A stretch of 64,000 nt of DNA from DATAOG01 sp963840925 (GCA_963840925.1 CAWJAY010000007.1:26580-90579); one strand, 5' to 3'; counted from the first letter of the stretch, positions 18,081-27,911 are shown. Notes: a model not told the origin generated them from the sequence alone. Numbers and translations are program-made.

Positions 18081-19023
18081 GGCGGGCGCTGTGCTGAGGG
18101 CGGCACGCCGGGGCCCGGAGCGCCCCAGCGGCACGCCGGGTCGCCTGGTGCTGCGCCGCCTTGGCCGGCATCGTCTGGCGCTGGCGAGCGGGTTGCTGCT
18201 GTTGGCGCTCGCGCTCGCCAGCCTGTCGGCGCCGCTCGCCGCCGCCTGGCTCGGCCACGACCCCAACGCGGTCGACCTGCTCGCGCGGTTCGCGCCGCCC
18301 TCGCCCGAGCATCCGCTCGGCACCGACGAGCTCGGCCGCGACCTGCTGCTGCGCCTGTTGTACGGCGGCCGGATCTCGCTGTTCGTCGAACTCGTGGGCG
18401 CGCTCGCGGCGGCCGGGCTCGGCACGCTGATCGGCCTGGTCGCCGGGTACCTCGGCGGGCGCACCGACGCGCTCCTGATGCGACTGACCGATGCCGTCAT
18501 CGCGCTGCCGCTGCTGCCGCTCTTGATCGTGCTCGCCGCGGTCGATCTGACCAAGCTCGGCCTGCCCGCGGGGCTCGTGCAGTCGGAGGCCGCGAGCCTT
18601 TATCGCATCCTCCTGATCGTCGCCCTGGTCGGCTGGACCACGGTCGCCCGGCTGGTCCGCGGCACGACGCTTTCGGTGCGCACGCGCGACTTCATCCGGG
18701 CGGCGGTCGCGCAGGGCGCCGGCCCGGTCCGGATCATGCGGCGCCACATCCTGCCGAACGTGGTCTCGCCGGTGATCGTCGCGACCACGCTCTCGGTCGG
18801 CTACGTGATCCTGACCGAGTCGGTGCTGAGCTTCCTCGGGCTCGGCATCCAGCCGCCGCTGCCGAGCTGGGGCAACATGCTGACCAACGCGCAGGAGCTG
18901 ATCTGGCAGGCGCCGGCGCTCGCGGTCTGGCCGGGCCTGTTGATCTTCGCGACCGTGATCGCATTCAACTTTCTCGGCGACGGTCTGCAGGATGCGATGG
19001 ACCCGCGGGCGGGCGAGCCGTGA
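18070..19023 (+). CDS. ABC transporter permease (DppC family)
   Basis: 317 residues with the N-terminal TM, then HPLGTDELGRDLLLRLLYGG and the EAA loop DFIRAAVAQGAGPVRIMRRH followed by LPNVVSPVIV, all typical of DppC/OppC. It pairs with the preceding permease. No dppD/dppF-type ATPase follows: the next gene is unrelated, so the system must borrow ATPases encoded elsewhere or use a cluster not in this window. Confidence 0.93.
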   Translation: MQTEAGAVLRAARRGPERPSGTPGRLVLRRLGRHRLALASGLLLLALALASLSAPLAAAWLGHDPNAVDLLARFAPPSPEHPLGTDELGRDLLLRLLYGGRISLFVELVGALAAAGLGTLIGLVAGYLGGRTDALLMRLTDAVIALPLLPLLIVLAAVDLTKLGLPAGLVQSEAASLYRILLIVALVGWTTVARLVRGTTLSVRTRDFIRAAVAQGAGPVRIMRRHILPNVVSPVIVATTLSVGYVILTESVLSFLGLGIQPPLPSWGNMLTNAQELIWQAPALAVWPGLLIFATVIAFNFLGDGLQDAMDPRAGEP

Positions 19024-19193
19024 ACCGGGCGGCGCCGCCGGCCGGCTCGGTCTCGAGCGCTGCCCGAGCCGCGCCGCTTGCTTGCCGCCGGAGCGCCGTG
19101 ATAGCCTCGCCGGGTCAACGATGCGATCAGCGCCGATGGTTGGGTCGAGCCGGGTCGAGGAGCCAGAACGCCGCCTCGACATTTTCCGCGTTT

Positions 19194-19222
19194 TTGTGCT
19201 ATGGTCAGCGTTCGAATACTAT
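19194..19222 (+). promoter_or_regulatory. Candidate sigma-70 promoter for the polysaccharide kinase gene
   Basis: TTGTGC (19194-19199), a 17-bp spacer and TACTAT (19217-19222) in the AT-richest part of the 386-bp gap between the permease and the kinase gene. It implies a leader of roughly 180 nt before ATG 19410. I saw nothing else recognisable in that gap. Confidence 0.5.
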
Positions 19223-19409
19223 AGATAGTAGCTAGGCGGCATCGGGCTACATTGGTAGAACGCAACATCAGCGGACGAAGGAAATGTGGTGCTTGCGATG
19301 GTGAGGGAGCCTGCCTCGGCCCCTCGCGGTCGCGCCGTGGCTTCCGGCGAAGCTGCGCACGGTTGCGCGAGCCGGCTCTGATCAAGCTCTGAGGTGAAGG
19401 TTCAACAGG

Positions 19410-21680
19410 ATGGCGAACGAGGCTCTACGACTGATCGGCGGTGGCTCCGAGGCCAGCCCTGGCGCGGTGCACGAGGAGCTGAACTTGCGCGAGCTGTGGC
19501 GCGCGCTGATGCGCCGCAGGCTCCTGCTCCTGGCGACGGTCGTCCTGGTTACCGGCGGCGCGTTCGCCTACGTCAGTCAGCAGACGCCGCTCTACACCGC
19601 CACGTCCTTGATCCACCTCCAGAACCGTGACGCCCAGGTGGTCGAGATCGAGGGCGTGGTCGACGAGTTGATGGCCGATCCGGCCACGATGGAGAGCGAG
19701 GTTCAGTTCCTGATCTCGCGCGGCTTCATCCGGCGCAACGTCGAGAAGCTCAATCTTATCGAAGATCCGGAGTTCAATCCGGCCCTGCTCAAGGACAAGA
19801 TCGAGCCATCGTTTCTGGAGACGATCAATCCGCTACAGTATATCCCGGCGGCGTGGCTGGCCGCGCTCCGCGGGTCCGAGACCGTCGATCCCGACGCGGC
19901 CAAGCTGGATCCCGCCGCACTTGAGCTGAACGGGGTCATCGACCGGTTCGCAGGTCAGTTCCAGGTTGGCCAGGTCGGGCGCTCCTACGTGATCTCGGTG
20001 GCCTTCAAGGCCGAGGAGCCAACCAAGGCCGCCGAGATCGTGAACACCATCGCCGAGGAATATCTGGTCACTCAGCTCGAGGCGAAATATCAGGCCGCGC
20101 AACGGGCGACCGATTGGCTCTCCGAACGGATCGATGAGCTGCGCGGCCAGGTGCTCGAGGCCGAAGCCAAGATCGTCGAGTACCGGACTAAGAATCAACT
20201 GGTCGATACCAGCAGCCAGAACAACCCGATCACGTTGCAGTTCTTCCAGCTCAACACCCAGCTTGCGCTGGCTCAGGCCCAGCGGGCGGAGGCGGAGGCG
20301 CGCCTCAGCCAGGCGCGCAGCCTGCTCAGTTCCGCGGGCGGGATCGATTCGGCGGCGCTGGTCCTGAGCTCGCAGCTGATGAGCAGCCTGCGCGATCAGG
20401 AGACCCAGCTGATCCGTCGCCTGTCGGAGATGTCGACCATCTACGGCGAGAACCACCCGCAGATGGTCAATGTGCGGGCCGAGATCCAAAGCGTCCGCGA
20501 CAAGATGAAGGACGAGGTCCAGCGGATCGTCCAGGACGAGGTCAGCGAGGTCGCGGTCGCCAAGGCGCGCGAGCGGGAGCTGTCCAATCATATGGCCAAG
20601 CTTCAGGGGGACGCCGCCAAGGTCGATCTGGCCGGCGTCGAGCTCGCCGACCTGACCCGTGATGCGGACACCAACCGCCAGCTGTTCCAGACCTTCCTGA
20701 CCCGCTTCAAAGAGCTCGTCGAGCAGCAGAGCATGCAGGAGGCCGATGCCCGGATCCTGTCCGCCGCCGACGTGCCGGTCGCGCCGTCGGACCCGCAGAC
20801 CAAGTTGATCACGATGATCGCGTTCGCGGCCTCGCTGGTGCTGGGCGTGCTGCTGGTGTTCGTGGTCGAGCGCTGGGATTCCGACTATGGCTTCCGCAGC
20901 GCCGACGAGATCCAGGCCGCGCTCGGCGTGCGCGCGCTCGCGTTGGTGCCGGACCTGAGCCGGCGCGAGACCCAGGGCAACCCGGCCGAGGACTATATCC
21001 TGCAGAAGCCCAACTCGGCCTACGCCGAGGCCTTGCAGCGGATCCGCACGAGCCTGTTTCTGACCGATGGCGAGCATCCGCCCAAGACCATCCTGGTGAC
21101 CTCGTCGGTACCGCTCGAAGGCAAGTCGACGATCGCGACCTCGCTTGCGCGCCAGTCGGCGCGCTCCGGCCTCAAGGTGATCCTGATCGACGCGGATTTG
21201 CGCCGGCCACGCCTGCACGAGGTGATCGGTTTGCCTAACCAGAACGGCCTGTCCGAGGTCCTGACCGGGCGCGCCAATCCGGAAGCCGCGATCAAGCGCG
21301 ACGAGAAGTCCGGCCTCGACTTCCTGCCGGCCGGGGTCGGCGTGGTCAGCCCGCCCGACCTGTTCCGCTCCTCGACCATGAAGATCCTGCTCGAGGAGAT
21401 GGCCGCCTACTACGATCTGGTGATCATCGACACGCCGCCGGTCGCCGCGGTCTCCGACAGCTTCACGCTCTCAGGCATCGTCGACAAGTCGATCTACGTG
21501 ATCCGCTGGGAGCAGACCCCGCGCAAGGTCGCGCTCGCCGGGCTCCGGCAGATGCTCGACGCCGGCGCCGACATCGCCGGGATCGTGCTCGCGCGGGTCG
21601 ACGTCAAGAAGCACGCCCGCTACGGCTACGCCAACTCCGGCTATTACCACGGCTACTACCGCAAGTACTACGTCAACTAG
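19410..21680 (+). CDS. Wzz-domain polysaccharide co-polymerase with BY-kinase
   Basis: 756 residues. An N-terminal Wzz/GumC domain (ELWRALMRRRLLLLATVVLV as first membrane segment, near residues 28-50), a long periplasmic coiled coil (about 230-440), a second membrane segment near 470, and a cytoplasmic tyrosine autokinase: Walker A VPLEGKSTIATSLA, Walker A' VILIDADLRRP and Walker B LVIIDTPPV. It ends in a tyrosine cluster (YGYANSGYYHGYYRKYYVN), the usual autophosphorylation tail. Such proteins control chain length and export of capsule or exopolysaccharide. No polymerase, flippase or export porin is nearby, so the polymer is not identified here. Confidence 0.93.
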   Translation: MANEALRLIGGGSEASPGAVHEELNLRELWRALMRRRLLLLATVVLVTGGAFAYVSQQTPLYTATSLIHLQNRDAQVVEIEGVVDELMADPATMESEVQFLISRGFIRRNVEKLNLIEDPEFNPALLKDKIEPSFLETINPLQYIPAAWLAALRGSETVDPDAAKLDPAALELNGVIDRFAGQFQVGQVGRSYVISVAFKAEEPTKAAEIVNTIAEEYLVTQLEAKYQAAQRATDWLSERIDELRGQVLEAEAKIVEYRTKNQLVDTSSQNNPITLQFFQLNTQLALAQAQRAEAEARLSQARSLLSSAGGIDSAALVLSSQLMSSLRDQETQLIRRLSEMSTIYGENHPQMVNVRAEIQSVRDKMKDEVQRIVQDEVSEVAVAKARERELSNHMAKLQGDAAKVDLAGVELADLTRDADTNRQLFQTFLTRFKELVEQQSMQEADARILSAADVPVAPSDPQTKLITMIAFAASLVLGVLLVFVVERWDSDYGFRSADEIQAALGVRALALVPDLSRRETQGNPAEDYILQKPNSAYAEALQRIRTSLFLTDGEHPPKTILVTSSVPLEGKSTIATSLARQSARSGLKVILIDADLRRPRLHEVIGLPNQNGLSEVLTGRANPEAAIKRDEKSGLDFLPAGVGVVSPPDLFRSSTMKILLEEMAAYYDLVIIDTPPVAAVSDSFTLSGIVDKSIYVIRWEQTPRKVALAGLRQMLDAGADIAGIVLARVDVKKHARYGYANSGYYHGYYRKYYVN

Positions 21681-21755
21681 CGGGCGCGCCCACGGCTAGC
21701 GGGATCATCCGGTTAGGGGCGCCGCGGCTCTGATCCGAGCCCGGCGCCGATCGCC

Positions 21756-23115
21756 ATGAGCGCGTATCGCGAGGCCTGGCGGCTCGCCTGGCCTCTGATC
21801 CTCTCGAACCTCAGCATCCCGCTGCTCGGCATCACCGACACCGCAGTGGTCGGCCATCTGCCGGCGCCGCACTACCTCGGCGCGGTCGCGATCGGCGCGC
21901 TGGTCTTCAACGTGCTCTATTTCGTGTTCGGCTTTTTGCGCATGGCCACGACCGGGCTGACCGCGCAGGCGTCTGGCCGCGGCGACGGCGAGGAGCTGCG
22001 CGCCGGGCTCGGCCGCGCGCTGCTGCTCGCGGTCCTGATCGCCGCCCTGATGCTGAGCGCCGGCGCCGGCGTGGTCGCGGCTGCGGGCGCGATCTTCGAG
22101 CCGGGCGCCGCGGGTCGCGGCCGAGCTCGAGACCTATCTGCGGATCCGCCTGCTCGGCGCGCCCGCGGGGCTTGCCAACATGGCCCTGCTCGGCTGGCTG
22201 CTCGGCATGCAGAACGCCCGCGGCCCGATGGCGCTGCTGCTCGCGACCAACGGCGTCAACATCGTCCTCGACCTCTGGTTCGTGTTCGGCCTCGGCTGGG
22301 GCGTCGCCGGGGTCGCCGCGGCCACGGTCGCAGCCGAGTACGGCGGCACCGGGCTCGGCCTCTGGCTCGCCGCGCGGCGCCTGACCGGGCTGCCCGGCGC
22401 CTGGAGCTGGCGCGCGATCGCGCGCGGCGCCGCCTTCGCCCGGCTGCTCGCGGTCAACCGCGACATCATGCTGCGCAGCCTGTCGCTCGAGGCCGCTTTC
22501 CTGACCTTCACGGCGCTGAGCTCGCGCCAGGGCGAGCTGGTGCTCGCCGCCAACGCGGTGCTGCTCAACTTCCTGACCTTCGCGGCCTTCGGCCTGGACG
22601 GCTTCGCCCACGCCGCCGAGGCCATGGTCGGCCGCCATGCCGGCGCCGGCAGCCGGGCCGGCCTGCGCGCGGCGACCGCCGCGAACCTGGTCCTGGCGCT
22701 CGGCCTCGCCCTGCTCCTGACGCTGCTGTTCGGGCTCGGCGGCCGGACGGCGATCGGGCTGATGACCGGGCTGGACGAGGTGCGGACCGCCGCCCTTCAG
22801 TATTTTCCCTATGTGCTCGCGCTGCCGCTGGTCGCAGTCTGGGCGTTCCTGTTCGATGGCGTCTTCATCGGTGCCACCCGGACCGCGGAGATGCGCAATG
22901 GCATGGCGCTGGCGCTGATCGTCTTCCTGCTCGCCGCCTGGGCGCTGATGCCGATTCTCGGCAATCACGGCCTCTGGCTCGCGCTGCTCGTGCTGATGGC
23001 CGCGCGTGGCCTTTGGCTCGGCCTGCTCTACTGGCGGCTCGAGCGCGGCCCGGGCTTGGTCCGCGGCGGCGGTCCTCTCGAGCCGCCGCTGTCGGACCGG
23101 CCGGCCGGGGTCTGA
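21756..23115 (+). CDS. MATE-family efflux protein, DinF type (frameshifted)
   Basis: Multidrug and toxin extrusion antiporter, about 452 residues when repaired. The first 120 residues (REAWRLAWPLILSNLSIPLLG, DTAVVGHL) are in one frame; from about 22115 homology continues in another (MALLGWLLGMQNARGPMAL, then GVFIGATRTAEMRN to the end). One extra G in the GGG at 22112-22114 explains the change: without it the text reads AELETYLRIRLLGAPAGLANM. No other damage is seen, so an assembly error is as likely as a real mutation. The exported compound is unknown. Confidence 0.85.
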
Positions 23116-23125
23116 GCCTCCGGCC

Positions 23126-24037
23126 GTGGCGGCGATCCCAGGATGGCGACTGTGGGTCGCGCTGAGCGTGATCCTCGGCACGCCCGCGATCGCGGCGCGC
23201 GCGGACCCTTGCGCGGACCCGCGCCACCGCTTCGAGAGCTTCTCGCTGTTTGCGCCGGCGCTCGAGCGCTCGAAACGGCTTCTGGTCTATCTGCCGCCCG
23301 GCTACGATTGCGCCGCTGCCCGGCGCTACCCCGCCTTTTATTTCAATGACGGCCACGACCTGTTCGAGTGGAACCCGTCGGCCGCCGGGCTCGACGCGGC
23401 GGTCGCGGCGGAGATCAGCGTGCGCGAAGCCTGGTACGGCAGCTGGCGCCTGGATACCCAGCTCGATCGCGCGATCGCCGATCGGTTGCTGCCGCCGCTG
23501 ATCGTGGTCGGCATCGCATCCGATGACGGCATGCGCAGCCGGGATCTGGCGCCGGTCCCCTGGGATGGCTCGGCGGACGGGCGCGGTCCGCACTACGCCG
23601 AGTTCGTCGCCGGCACCGTGGTTCCGGCGGTCGACGCCCGCTTCCGGACCGCGGCCGTGCGCCGGTGCCGGGGCATCGCCGGGGCTTCGCTCGGCGGCAT
23701 CAGCGCGCTCCAGATCGGCCTCGCCCGCCCGGAGCGCTTCGGCATGGTGCTGGCCTTCTCGCCGGTGCTAAGCGACCCGGCGCTCGCCGACTACCTCGCC
23801 GCCGCCTGGCCGCGTGCCGCCCCGGCCGGCCGGTCGTGGTTTCTTGTGGATTTCGACGACGACCCGGTCGGCAGCGCCGACCTGGCGAGGTTTGCGGCCG
23901 CACGCGCTCCCGGCCGTGCCCCGGGGCGGCTGACGATCGTCGAGCAATCCCCGGCCAGCCGGCACAGCATGGCCTCCTGGGCCGAGCGGGTCGTCCCGGC
24001 TCTCGGCCGGCTGCTCCGGCACGCTTGCGCCGACTGA
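23126..24037 (+). CDS. Secreted esterase, enterochelin-esterase-like
   Basis: 303 residues with a signal peptide (GWRLWVALSVILGTPAIAARA) when started at GTG 23126, 10 bp after the MATE stop. The alpha/beta-hydrolase core shows RLLVYLPPGYD, the nucleophile elbow GIAGASLGGISAL and a late His in SRHSMASW, as in the esterase D/Fes (PF00756) family. AFYFNDGHDLFE agrees with that family. It probably cleaves an ester in the periplasm; whether that is a siderophore or a lipid/sugar ester is open. Confidence 0.8.
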   Translation: MAAIPGWRLWVALSVILGTPAIAARADPCADPRHRFESFSLFAPALERSKRLLVYLPPGYDCAAARRYPAFYFNDGHDLFEWNPSAAGLDAAVAAEISVREAWYGSWRLDTQLDRAIADRLLPPLIVVGIASDDGMRSRDLAPVPWDGSADGRGPHYAEFVAGTVVPAVDARFRTAAVRRCRGIAGASLGGISALQIGLARPERFGMVLAFSPVLSDPALADYLAAAWPRAAPAGRSWFLVDFDDDPVGSADLARFAAARAPGRAPGRLTIVEQSPASRHSMASWAERVVPALGRLLRHACAD

Positions 24038-24049
24038 GCGCCGTTGGTG

Positions 24050-24844
24050 TCAGCGCTGGCGCTGGAACGGCGCCAGCAGCAGCCCGAGCAGCGGCCGCTC
24101 GCGCCGGCCCTCGACCCCGATCGGCATCGTCAGCCAGCGCCGCGTCCGGCTCTTGGAGCGGAACAGCGGGTCCCAGAAGCTGAAGATCGTGCCGTAATTT
24201 GAATCGGTATCGGCGCGGACCGCGTGATGGTGCACCCAGTGGATCGAAGGCGTGATGATCACGCGCGCGAGCGCGGCCTCGAGCCGCGGCGGCAGGCGCG
24301 CATCGCTGTGGTGGAAGATCGTGGCGGTCAGCAGCAGGGCCTCGAACAGCAGGACCGAGGCGAGCGGGACGTCGAGCAGGATGATCACCGCCGCCCGCGC
24401 CAGCGCCGACAGCACCACCTCGCCGAAATGGAACCGCACAGCGCTCGTGCTGTCGAGCAGCTCGTCCAGGTGATGGACCTGGTGAAAGCGCCAGAGCCAC
24501 GAGATCTCGTGCGTCGCCCGGTGCCACCAGTAGATCCAAAAGTCGAGCAGGACGAGATCGAGCAGCAGGCCCTGCCAGCCGTGCCACCAGCCGGGACGAA
24601 GGCCGAGCTGAAAGCCGGTCGCCCAGACCGTGATCGGCAGCACCACGAGCGGTGAGAGCGCAAGGTTGATGCCGAACAGCGTGACGTTGCGGGCGAGCCG
24701 GCGCCAGGCCGCCCGGCGCGCGCGCCCGAGGCGCAGCAGCAGCGGGCTGTCAACCGCCGGCCACAGGCGCTCATAGGTGAGGAAAAACACCAGCGCGCCG
24801 CCGGCCAGCAGCGCCTTGAGCGAGAGCAGGGTCTCGAGCGTCAT
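24050..24844 (-). CDS. Fatty acid hydroxylase/sterol desaturase family protein
   Basis: 264 residues, about four membrane segments, with the di-iron histidine boxes of this superfamily: WHRATH, HQVHH and HWVHHH, plus FHHSD. These enzymes use O2 and a di-iron centre to hydroxylate or desaturate lipids at the membrane. ATG 24844 gives MTLETLLSLKALLAGG with a first membrane segment; the longer upstream reading frame is without family resemblance. The substrate lipid is unknown. Confidence 0.9.
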   Translation of the reverse strand: MTLETLLSLKALLAGGALVFFLTYERLWPAVDSPLLLRLGRARRAAWRRLARNVTLFGINLALSPLVVLPITVWATGFQLGLRPGWWHGWQGLLLDLVLLDFWIYWWHRATHEISWLWRFHQVHHLDELLDSTSAVRFHFGEVVLSALARAAVIILLDVPLASVLLFEALLLTATIFHHSDARLPPRLEAALARVIITPSIHWVHHHAVRADTDSNYGTIFSFWDPLFRSKSRTRRWLTMPIGVEGRRERPLLGLLLAPFQRQR

Positions 24845-24929
24845 GGCAAGCCAGGATAGGCCGCGGCGGGCGGGCGGCAAGATGGTCACGGCCGACCCGC
24901 GCGGCAGTCCAATTTTGCCGAGCACCCCT

Positions 24930-24958
24930 CTTGAACTTCGGTCCGCCCCGCCCACATA
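24930..24958 (+). promoter_or_regulatory. Sigma-32 (RpoH) promoter of hsp20
   Basis: CTTGAA (24930-24935), 15-bp spacer, CCCACATA (24951-24958), close to the heat-shock consensus CTTGAA-N13-15-CCCCAT. The start of transcription would be near 24964, leaving an 86-nt leader before hsp20. Confidence 0.7.
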
Positions 24959-24963
24959 GAGCG

Positions 24964-25049
24964 CGTCGGTCGCCGAACGGGGCCGACAAGTCAGCAAGGT
25001 CCGGTCGCAAGACGGGCTCACAGTCAATCGCTCCAAGGAGGATGTGACA
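24964..25049 (+). promoter_or_regulatory. ROSE-like RNA thermometer in the hsp20 leader
   Basis: The leader ends with TCGCTCC (25028-25034) directly before AAGGAGGAT (25035-25043), the Shine-Dalgarno. ROSE elements of rhizobial small heat-shock genes pair a conserved U(U/C)GCU with the Shine-Dalgarno in just this layout, and the match here is UCGCU. A foldable GC-rich stretch lies upstream (CGGGGCCG and CAAGGTCCGG, near 24980-25010). Translation would be opened by heat. Confidence 0.6.
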
Positions 25050-25520
25050 ATGCGTAGCTTCGACCTCTCTCCCCTGTTCCGTTACTCGGTCGGCTTCGAT
25101 CAGTTCGACGATCTGTTCGAGACGGCGTTCCGCGGCACCCAGGAGCCGTCATACCCGCCGTACAACATCGTCAAGACCGGTCAGGACGCCTACCGGATCA
25201 CGCTTGCGGTTGCCGGCTTCGGCGACGACGAGCTCGACCTCGTGGTTCAGGAGAACCTCCTGACCGTGCGCGGCAAGGCCAATGACGCCGAGGCCGAGAA
25301 GAACGTCGCCTACCTGCACCGGGGCATTGCCCGGCGCGCGTTCGAGCATCGCTTCCAGCTGGCCGACCACGTCAAGGTTACCGGCGCGAAGCTGGTCAAC
25401 GGCCTGCTCGACATCGAGCTGGTGCGCGAGGTGCCCGAGGCGATGAAGCCGCAGAAGATCTCGATCGGCCAGGCTGCGGCCGAGCCGAGCGTGATCGAGG
25501 GCAAGAAGACCGCCGCGTAA
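25050..25520 (+). CDS. Small heat-shock protein, Hsp20/IbpA type
   Basis: 156 residues: MRSFDLSPLFRYSVGFDQFDDLF at the N-terminus (in IbpA-like proteins), then an alpha-crystallin domain (YPPYNIVKTGQDAYRITLAV, GFGDDELDLVVQENLLTVRG, YLHRGIARRAFEHRFQLADHV in pieces) and VNGLLDIELVREVPE. It is an ATP-independent holdase that binds unfolding proteins. AAGGAGG stands 8 bp before the ATG. Control looks double: a sigma-32 promoter and a ROSE-like thermometer. A strong terminator follows, so it is monocistronic. Confidence 0.95.
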   Translation: MRSFDLSPLFRYSVGFDQFDDLFETAFRGTQEPSYPPYNIVKTGQDAYRITLAVAGFGDDELDLVVQENLLTVRGKANDAEAEKNVAYLHRGIARRAFEHRFQLADHVKVTGAKLVNGLLDIELVREVPEAMKPQKISIGQAAAEPSVIEGKKTAA

Positions 25521-25550
25521 GCGGTCCGCGACCCAGCCACGGAACTGAGG

Positions 25551-25588
25551 GTGCCGGGCCGATGATCGGCCCGGCACAATCGTTTTTT
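25551..25588 (+). terminator. Rho-independent terminator after hsp20
   Basis: A perfect 13-bp inverted repeat (GTGCCGGGCCGAT, one base, ATCGGCCCGGCAC; 25551-25577) followed within 5 bp by TTTTTT (25583-25588). Confidence 0.9.
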
Positions 25589-25688
25589 GGAGATCCCGGT
25601 GGCCGGACGCGGCCGAGCTCGAAGCGCAGGCCGCAGGTCGCGAAGGGCCGCGCTTGTTTCGGACCCGGCGCTCGGCTACAAGCTGCCC

Positions 25689-26473
25689 ATGACGCCCCGC
25701 GAATTGGCGCCCATCGTCGGGATCCCGGCCTGCGTGGTCGCGCCTGACGGGTTCGCCTTCCACCGGGTCGGCGCCAAGTATGTCGACAGCGTGGTCGACG
25801 GCGCCGGCGGCCTGCCGGTGCTGATTCCGGCGCTCGGCGCGCGGCTCGACCTCGACGCCGTGCTCGACGGCCTCGATGGCCTGTTGCTCACCGGCAGCCC
25901 GTCGCAACGTCGAGCCGCATCACTACGGCGGCGCCGCCGGCCGCGCGCGGACAGCCCGTGCGACCCGGCGCGCGATGCCACGACGCTGCCGCTGATCCGC
26001 GCAGGCGATCGCGCGCGGCGTGCCGCTGCTCGCGATCTGCCGCGGCCTGCAGGAGCTCAACGTCGCGCTCGGCGGCACGCTGCATCAGGAGGTGCACGGG
26101 CTGCCCGGGCCGCTCGACCATCGCTCGGACAAGACGCGTGCCGCTGCCGAGGAGCGCTACGCGCCGGCGCACGAGGTGCCGCTGACGCCGGGCGGCGTGC
26201 TGCAGGCGCTGCTCGGCGGGGCCGACGCGGATCGTGGTCAACTCGCTGCACGGGCAGGCGATCGACCGGCTGGCGCCGGGTCTGGCGGTCGAGGCGGTGG
26301 CGCCCGACGGCACGATCGAGGCGGTCAGCGTGCGCGGCGCGCGCCGGCTTCGTGCTCGCGCGTGCAGTGGCATCCGGAATGGCGGGTGCTCGAGCAACCC
26401 GGTCTCGCGGCGCCTGTTCGCGGCCTTCGGCGCCGCCTGCCGGGCGCGCGCCGCAAGCGAGACTGCAGCATGA
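25689..26473 (+). pseudogene. Gamma-glutamyl-GABA hydrolase-like (PuuD, class I GATase), multiply frameshifted
   Basis: Start MTPRELAPIVGIPACVVAPDG, then GLLLTGSPS, the catalytic-cysteine motif PLLAICRGLQELNVALGG, VNSLHGQAIDRLAPG and VQWHPEW: all landmarks of peptidase C26/PuuD, which removes glutamate from gamma-glutamyl-GABA in putrescine breakdown. They fall in different frames; I count at least six small indels (near 25905, 25950, 26003, 26230, 26345-26362 and 26403). The stop at 26473 overlaps the next ATG (ATGA), as in an intact operon with the glutamine-synthetase-like gene. The catalytic Cys and HPEW His are present, which favours sequence errors over old decay. Confidence 0.8.
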
Positions 26474-27821
26474 GCGAGATGGAGCGCTGGCTGCGGGAGC
26501 GTGAGATCACCGAGGTCGAATGCCTGGTCGCCGACCTCAACGGCATCGCGCGCGGCAAGATCCTGCCGGCCGCCAAGTTCATCCGCTCGCTCGACGAGGA
26601 CACGCTGCGCCTGCCCGAGGCGGTGTTCGTCCAGACCGTCACCGGCGACTATCCCGGACAGCAGGACCGGGTCACCGACCCGGCGTTCCGCGACGTGCGG
26701 ATGCGCCCCGATCCGCGCTCGCTGCGCATCGTGCCCTGGTACGACGAGCCGACCGCGCAGGTGATCAGCGACTGCTACCACCACGACGGCGCCGAGGTCG
26801 CGATCGCGCCGCGCCAGGTCCTGCGCCGCGTGCTCGCGCCTACGAGGAGCGCGGCTGGCGGCCGGTGGTCGCGCCCGAGCTCGAGTTCTTCCTGACCAAG
26901 ATCAACGAGGACCCGGACTATCCCGCTGGAGCCGCCGATCGGCCGCTCGCGGCCGGCCGGAAATCGGCGCGCCAGAGCTACGGCATCGAGGCGGTCAACG
27001 AGTTCGATCCGATCTTCGAGGACCTCTACGACTGGTGCGAGGCGCAGGAGATCGACGTCGATACGCTGACCCACGAGAGCGGCGCCGCGCAGATGGAGAT
27101 TAATTTCAACCACGGCGACCCGCTCGAGCTCGCCGACCAGGCCTTCCTGTTCAAGCGCACGCTGCGCCAGGCGGCGCTCAAGCACGGCATCTACGCCACC
27201 TTCATGGCCAAGCCGATGGAGCGCGAGCCCGGCAGCGCCATGCACATCCACCAGAGCGTGTTCGACCGCGACAGCGGCCGAACCTGTTCGCCGGCCGGCG
27301 ACGGCGGCTTCACCGAGCTGTTCCTGCAGCTACATCGCCGGCCTGCAGAAATACCTGCCGGCGGCGATGCTGCTGCTCGCGCCCAACGTCAACTCCTACC
27401 GCCGCCTGCGGCGCCATTCGGATCGCCCCGATCAACCTCCACTGGGGCTGGGAGAACCGCACCGTGGGCCTGCGCGTGCCGGATTCGACCGGCAGCCGCG
27501 CGCCGGGTCGAGAACCGCGTCGCCGGCGCCGACGCCAACCCCTATCTGGCGATCGCCGCCTCGCTCGCCTGCGGCCTGCTCGGCATGCTCGACGAGCTCG
27601 AGCCGACCAAGCCGATCGAGGGCAGCGCCTACCGCCTCGCCCAGACCCTGCCGCGCCATCTGTCGGAGGCGCTCGAGCAGCTGCGCCGCGCCAAGCCGCT
27701 GCGGCAGATCCTCGGCGACGAGGTGGTCGAGGCGCTGATCATGGTCAAGGAGGTCGAGCACGAGGCCTACCAGCGCGTGATCAGCTCGTGGGAACGCGAG
27801 CACCTGCTGCTCAATGTCTGA
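26470..27821 (+). pseudogene. Glutamine-synthetase family, gamma-glutamylputrescine synthetase-like, multiply frameshifted
   Basis: Repaired length about 450 residues. The beta-Grasp start (VECLVADLNGIARGKILPA), VAPELEFFLTKINEDPDYP, AQMEINFNHGDPLELADQ, GSAMHIHQSVFDRDSG, LAPNVNSYRRL and NRVAGADANPYLAIAASLA are glutamine-synthetase family blocks in the right order but in changing frames, with indels near 26838, 26930, 26965, 27280, 27297, 27330, 27422 and 27503. PuuA-type enzymes join glutamate to putrescine; pairing with the PuuD-like gene supports polyamine use. All metal/ATP-site blocks seen are conserved, so recent damage or sequencing error is likely. Confidence 0.8.
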
Positions 27822-27911
27822 GCGCGCCCGCCGGGCCGCCGGACGAGCCGCCCGGCTCATGAGCCCGCGCGCTGGCGCTCGCGCCGCCCGGCGGCGGCCC
27901 CGATCGAGCGC

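Noticed and set aside
19235..19310. tRNA-like text (CATTGGTAGAACGC resembles a D arm)
   Set aside because: No matching acceptor stem, anticodon arm or T loop follows within 90 bp.
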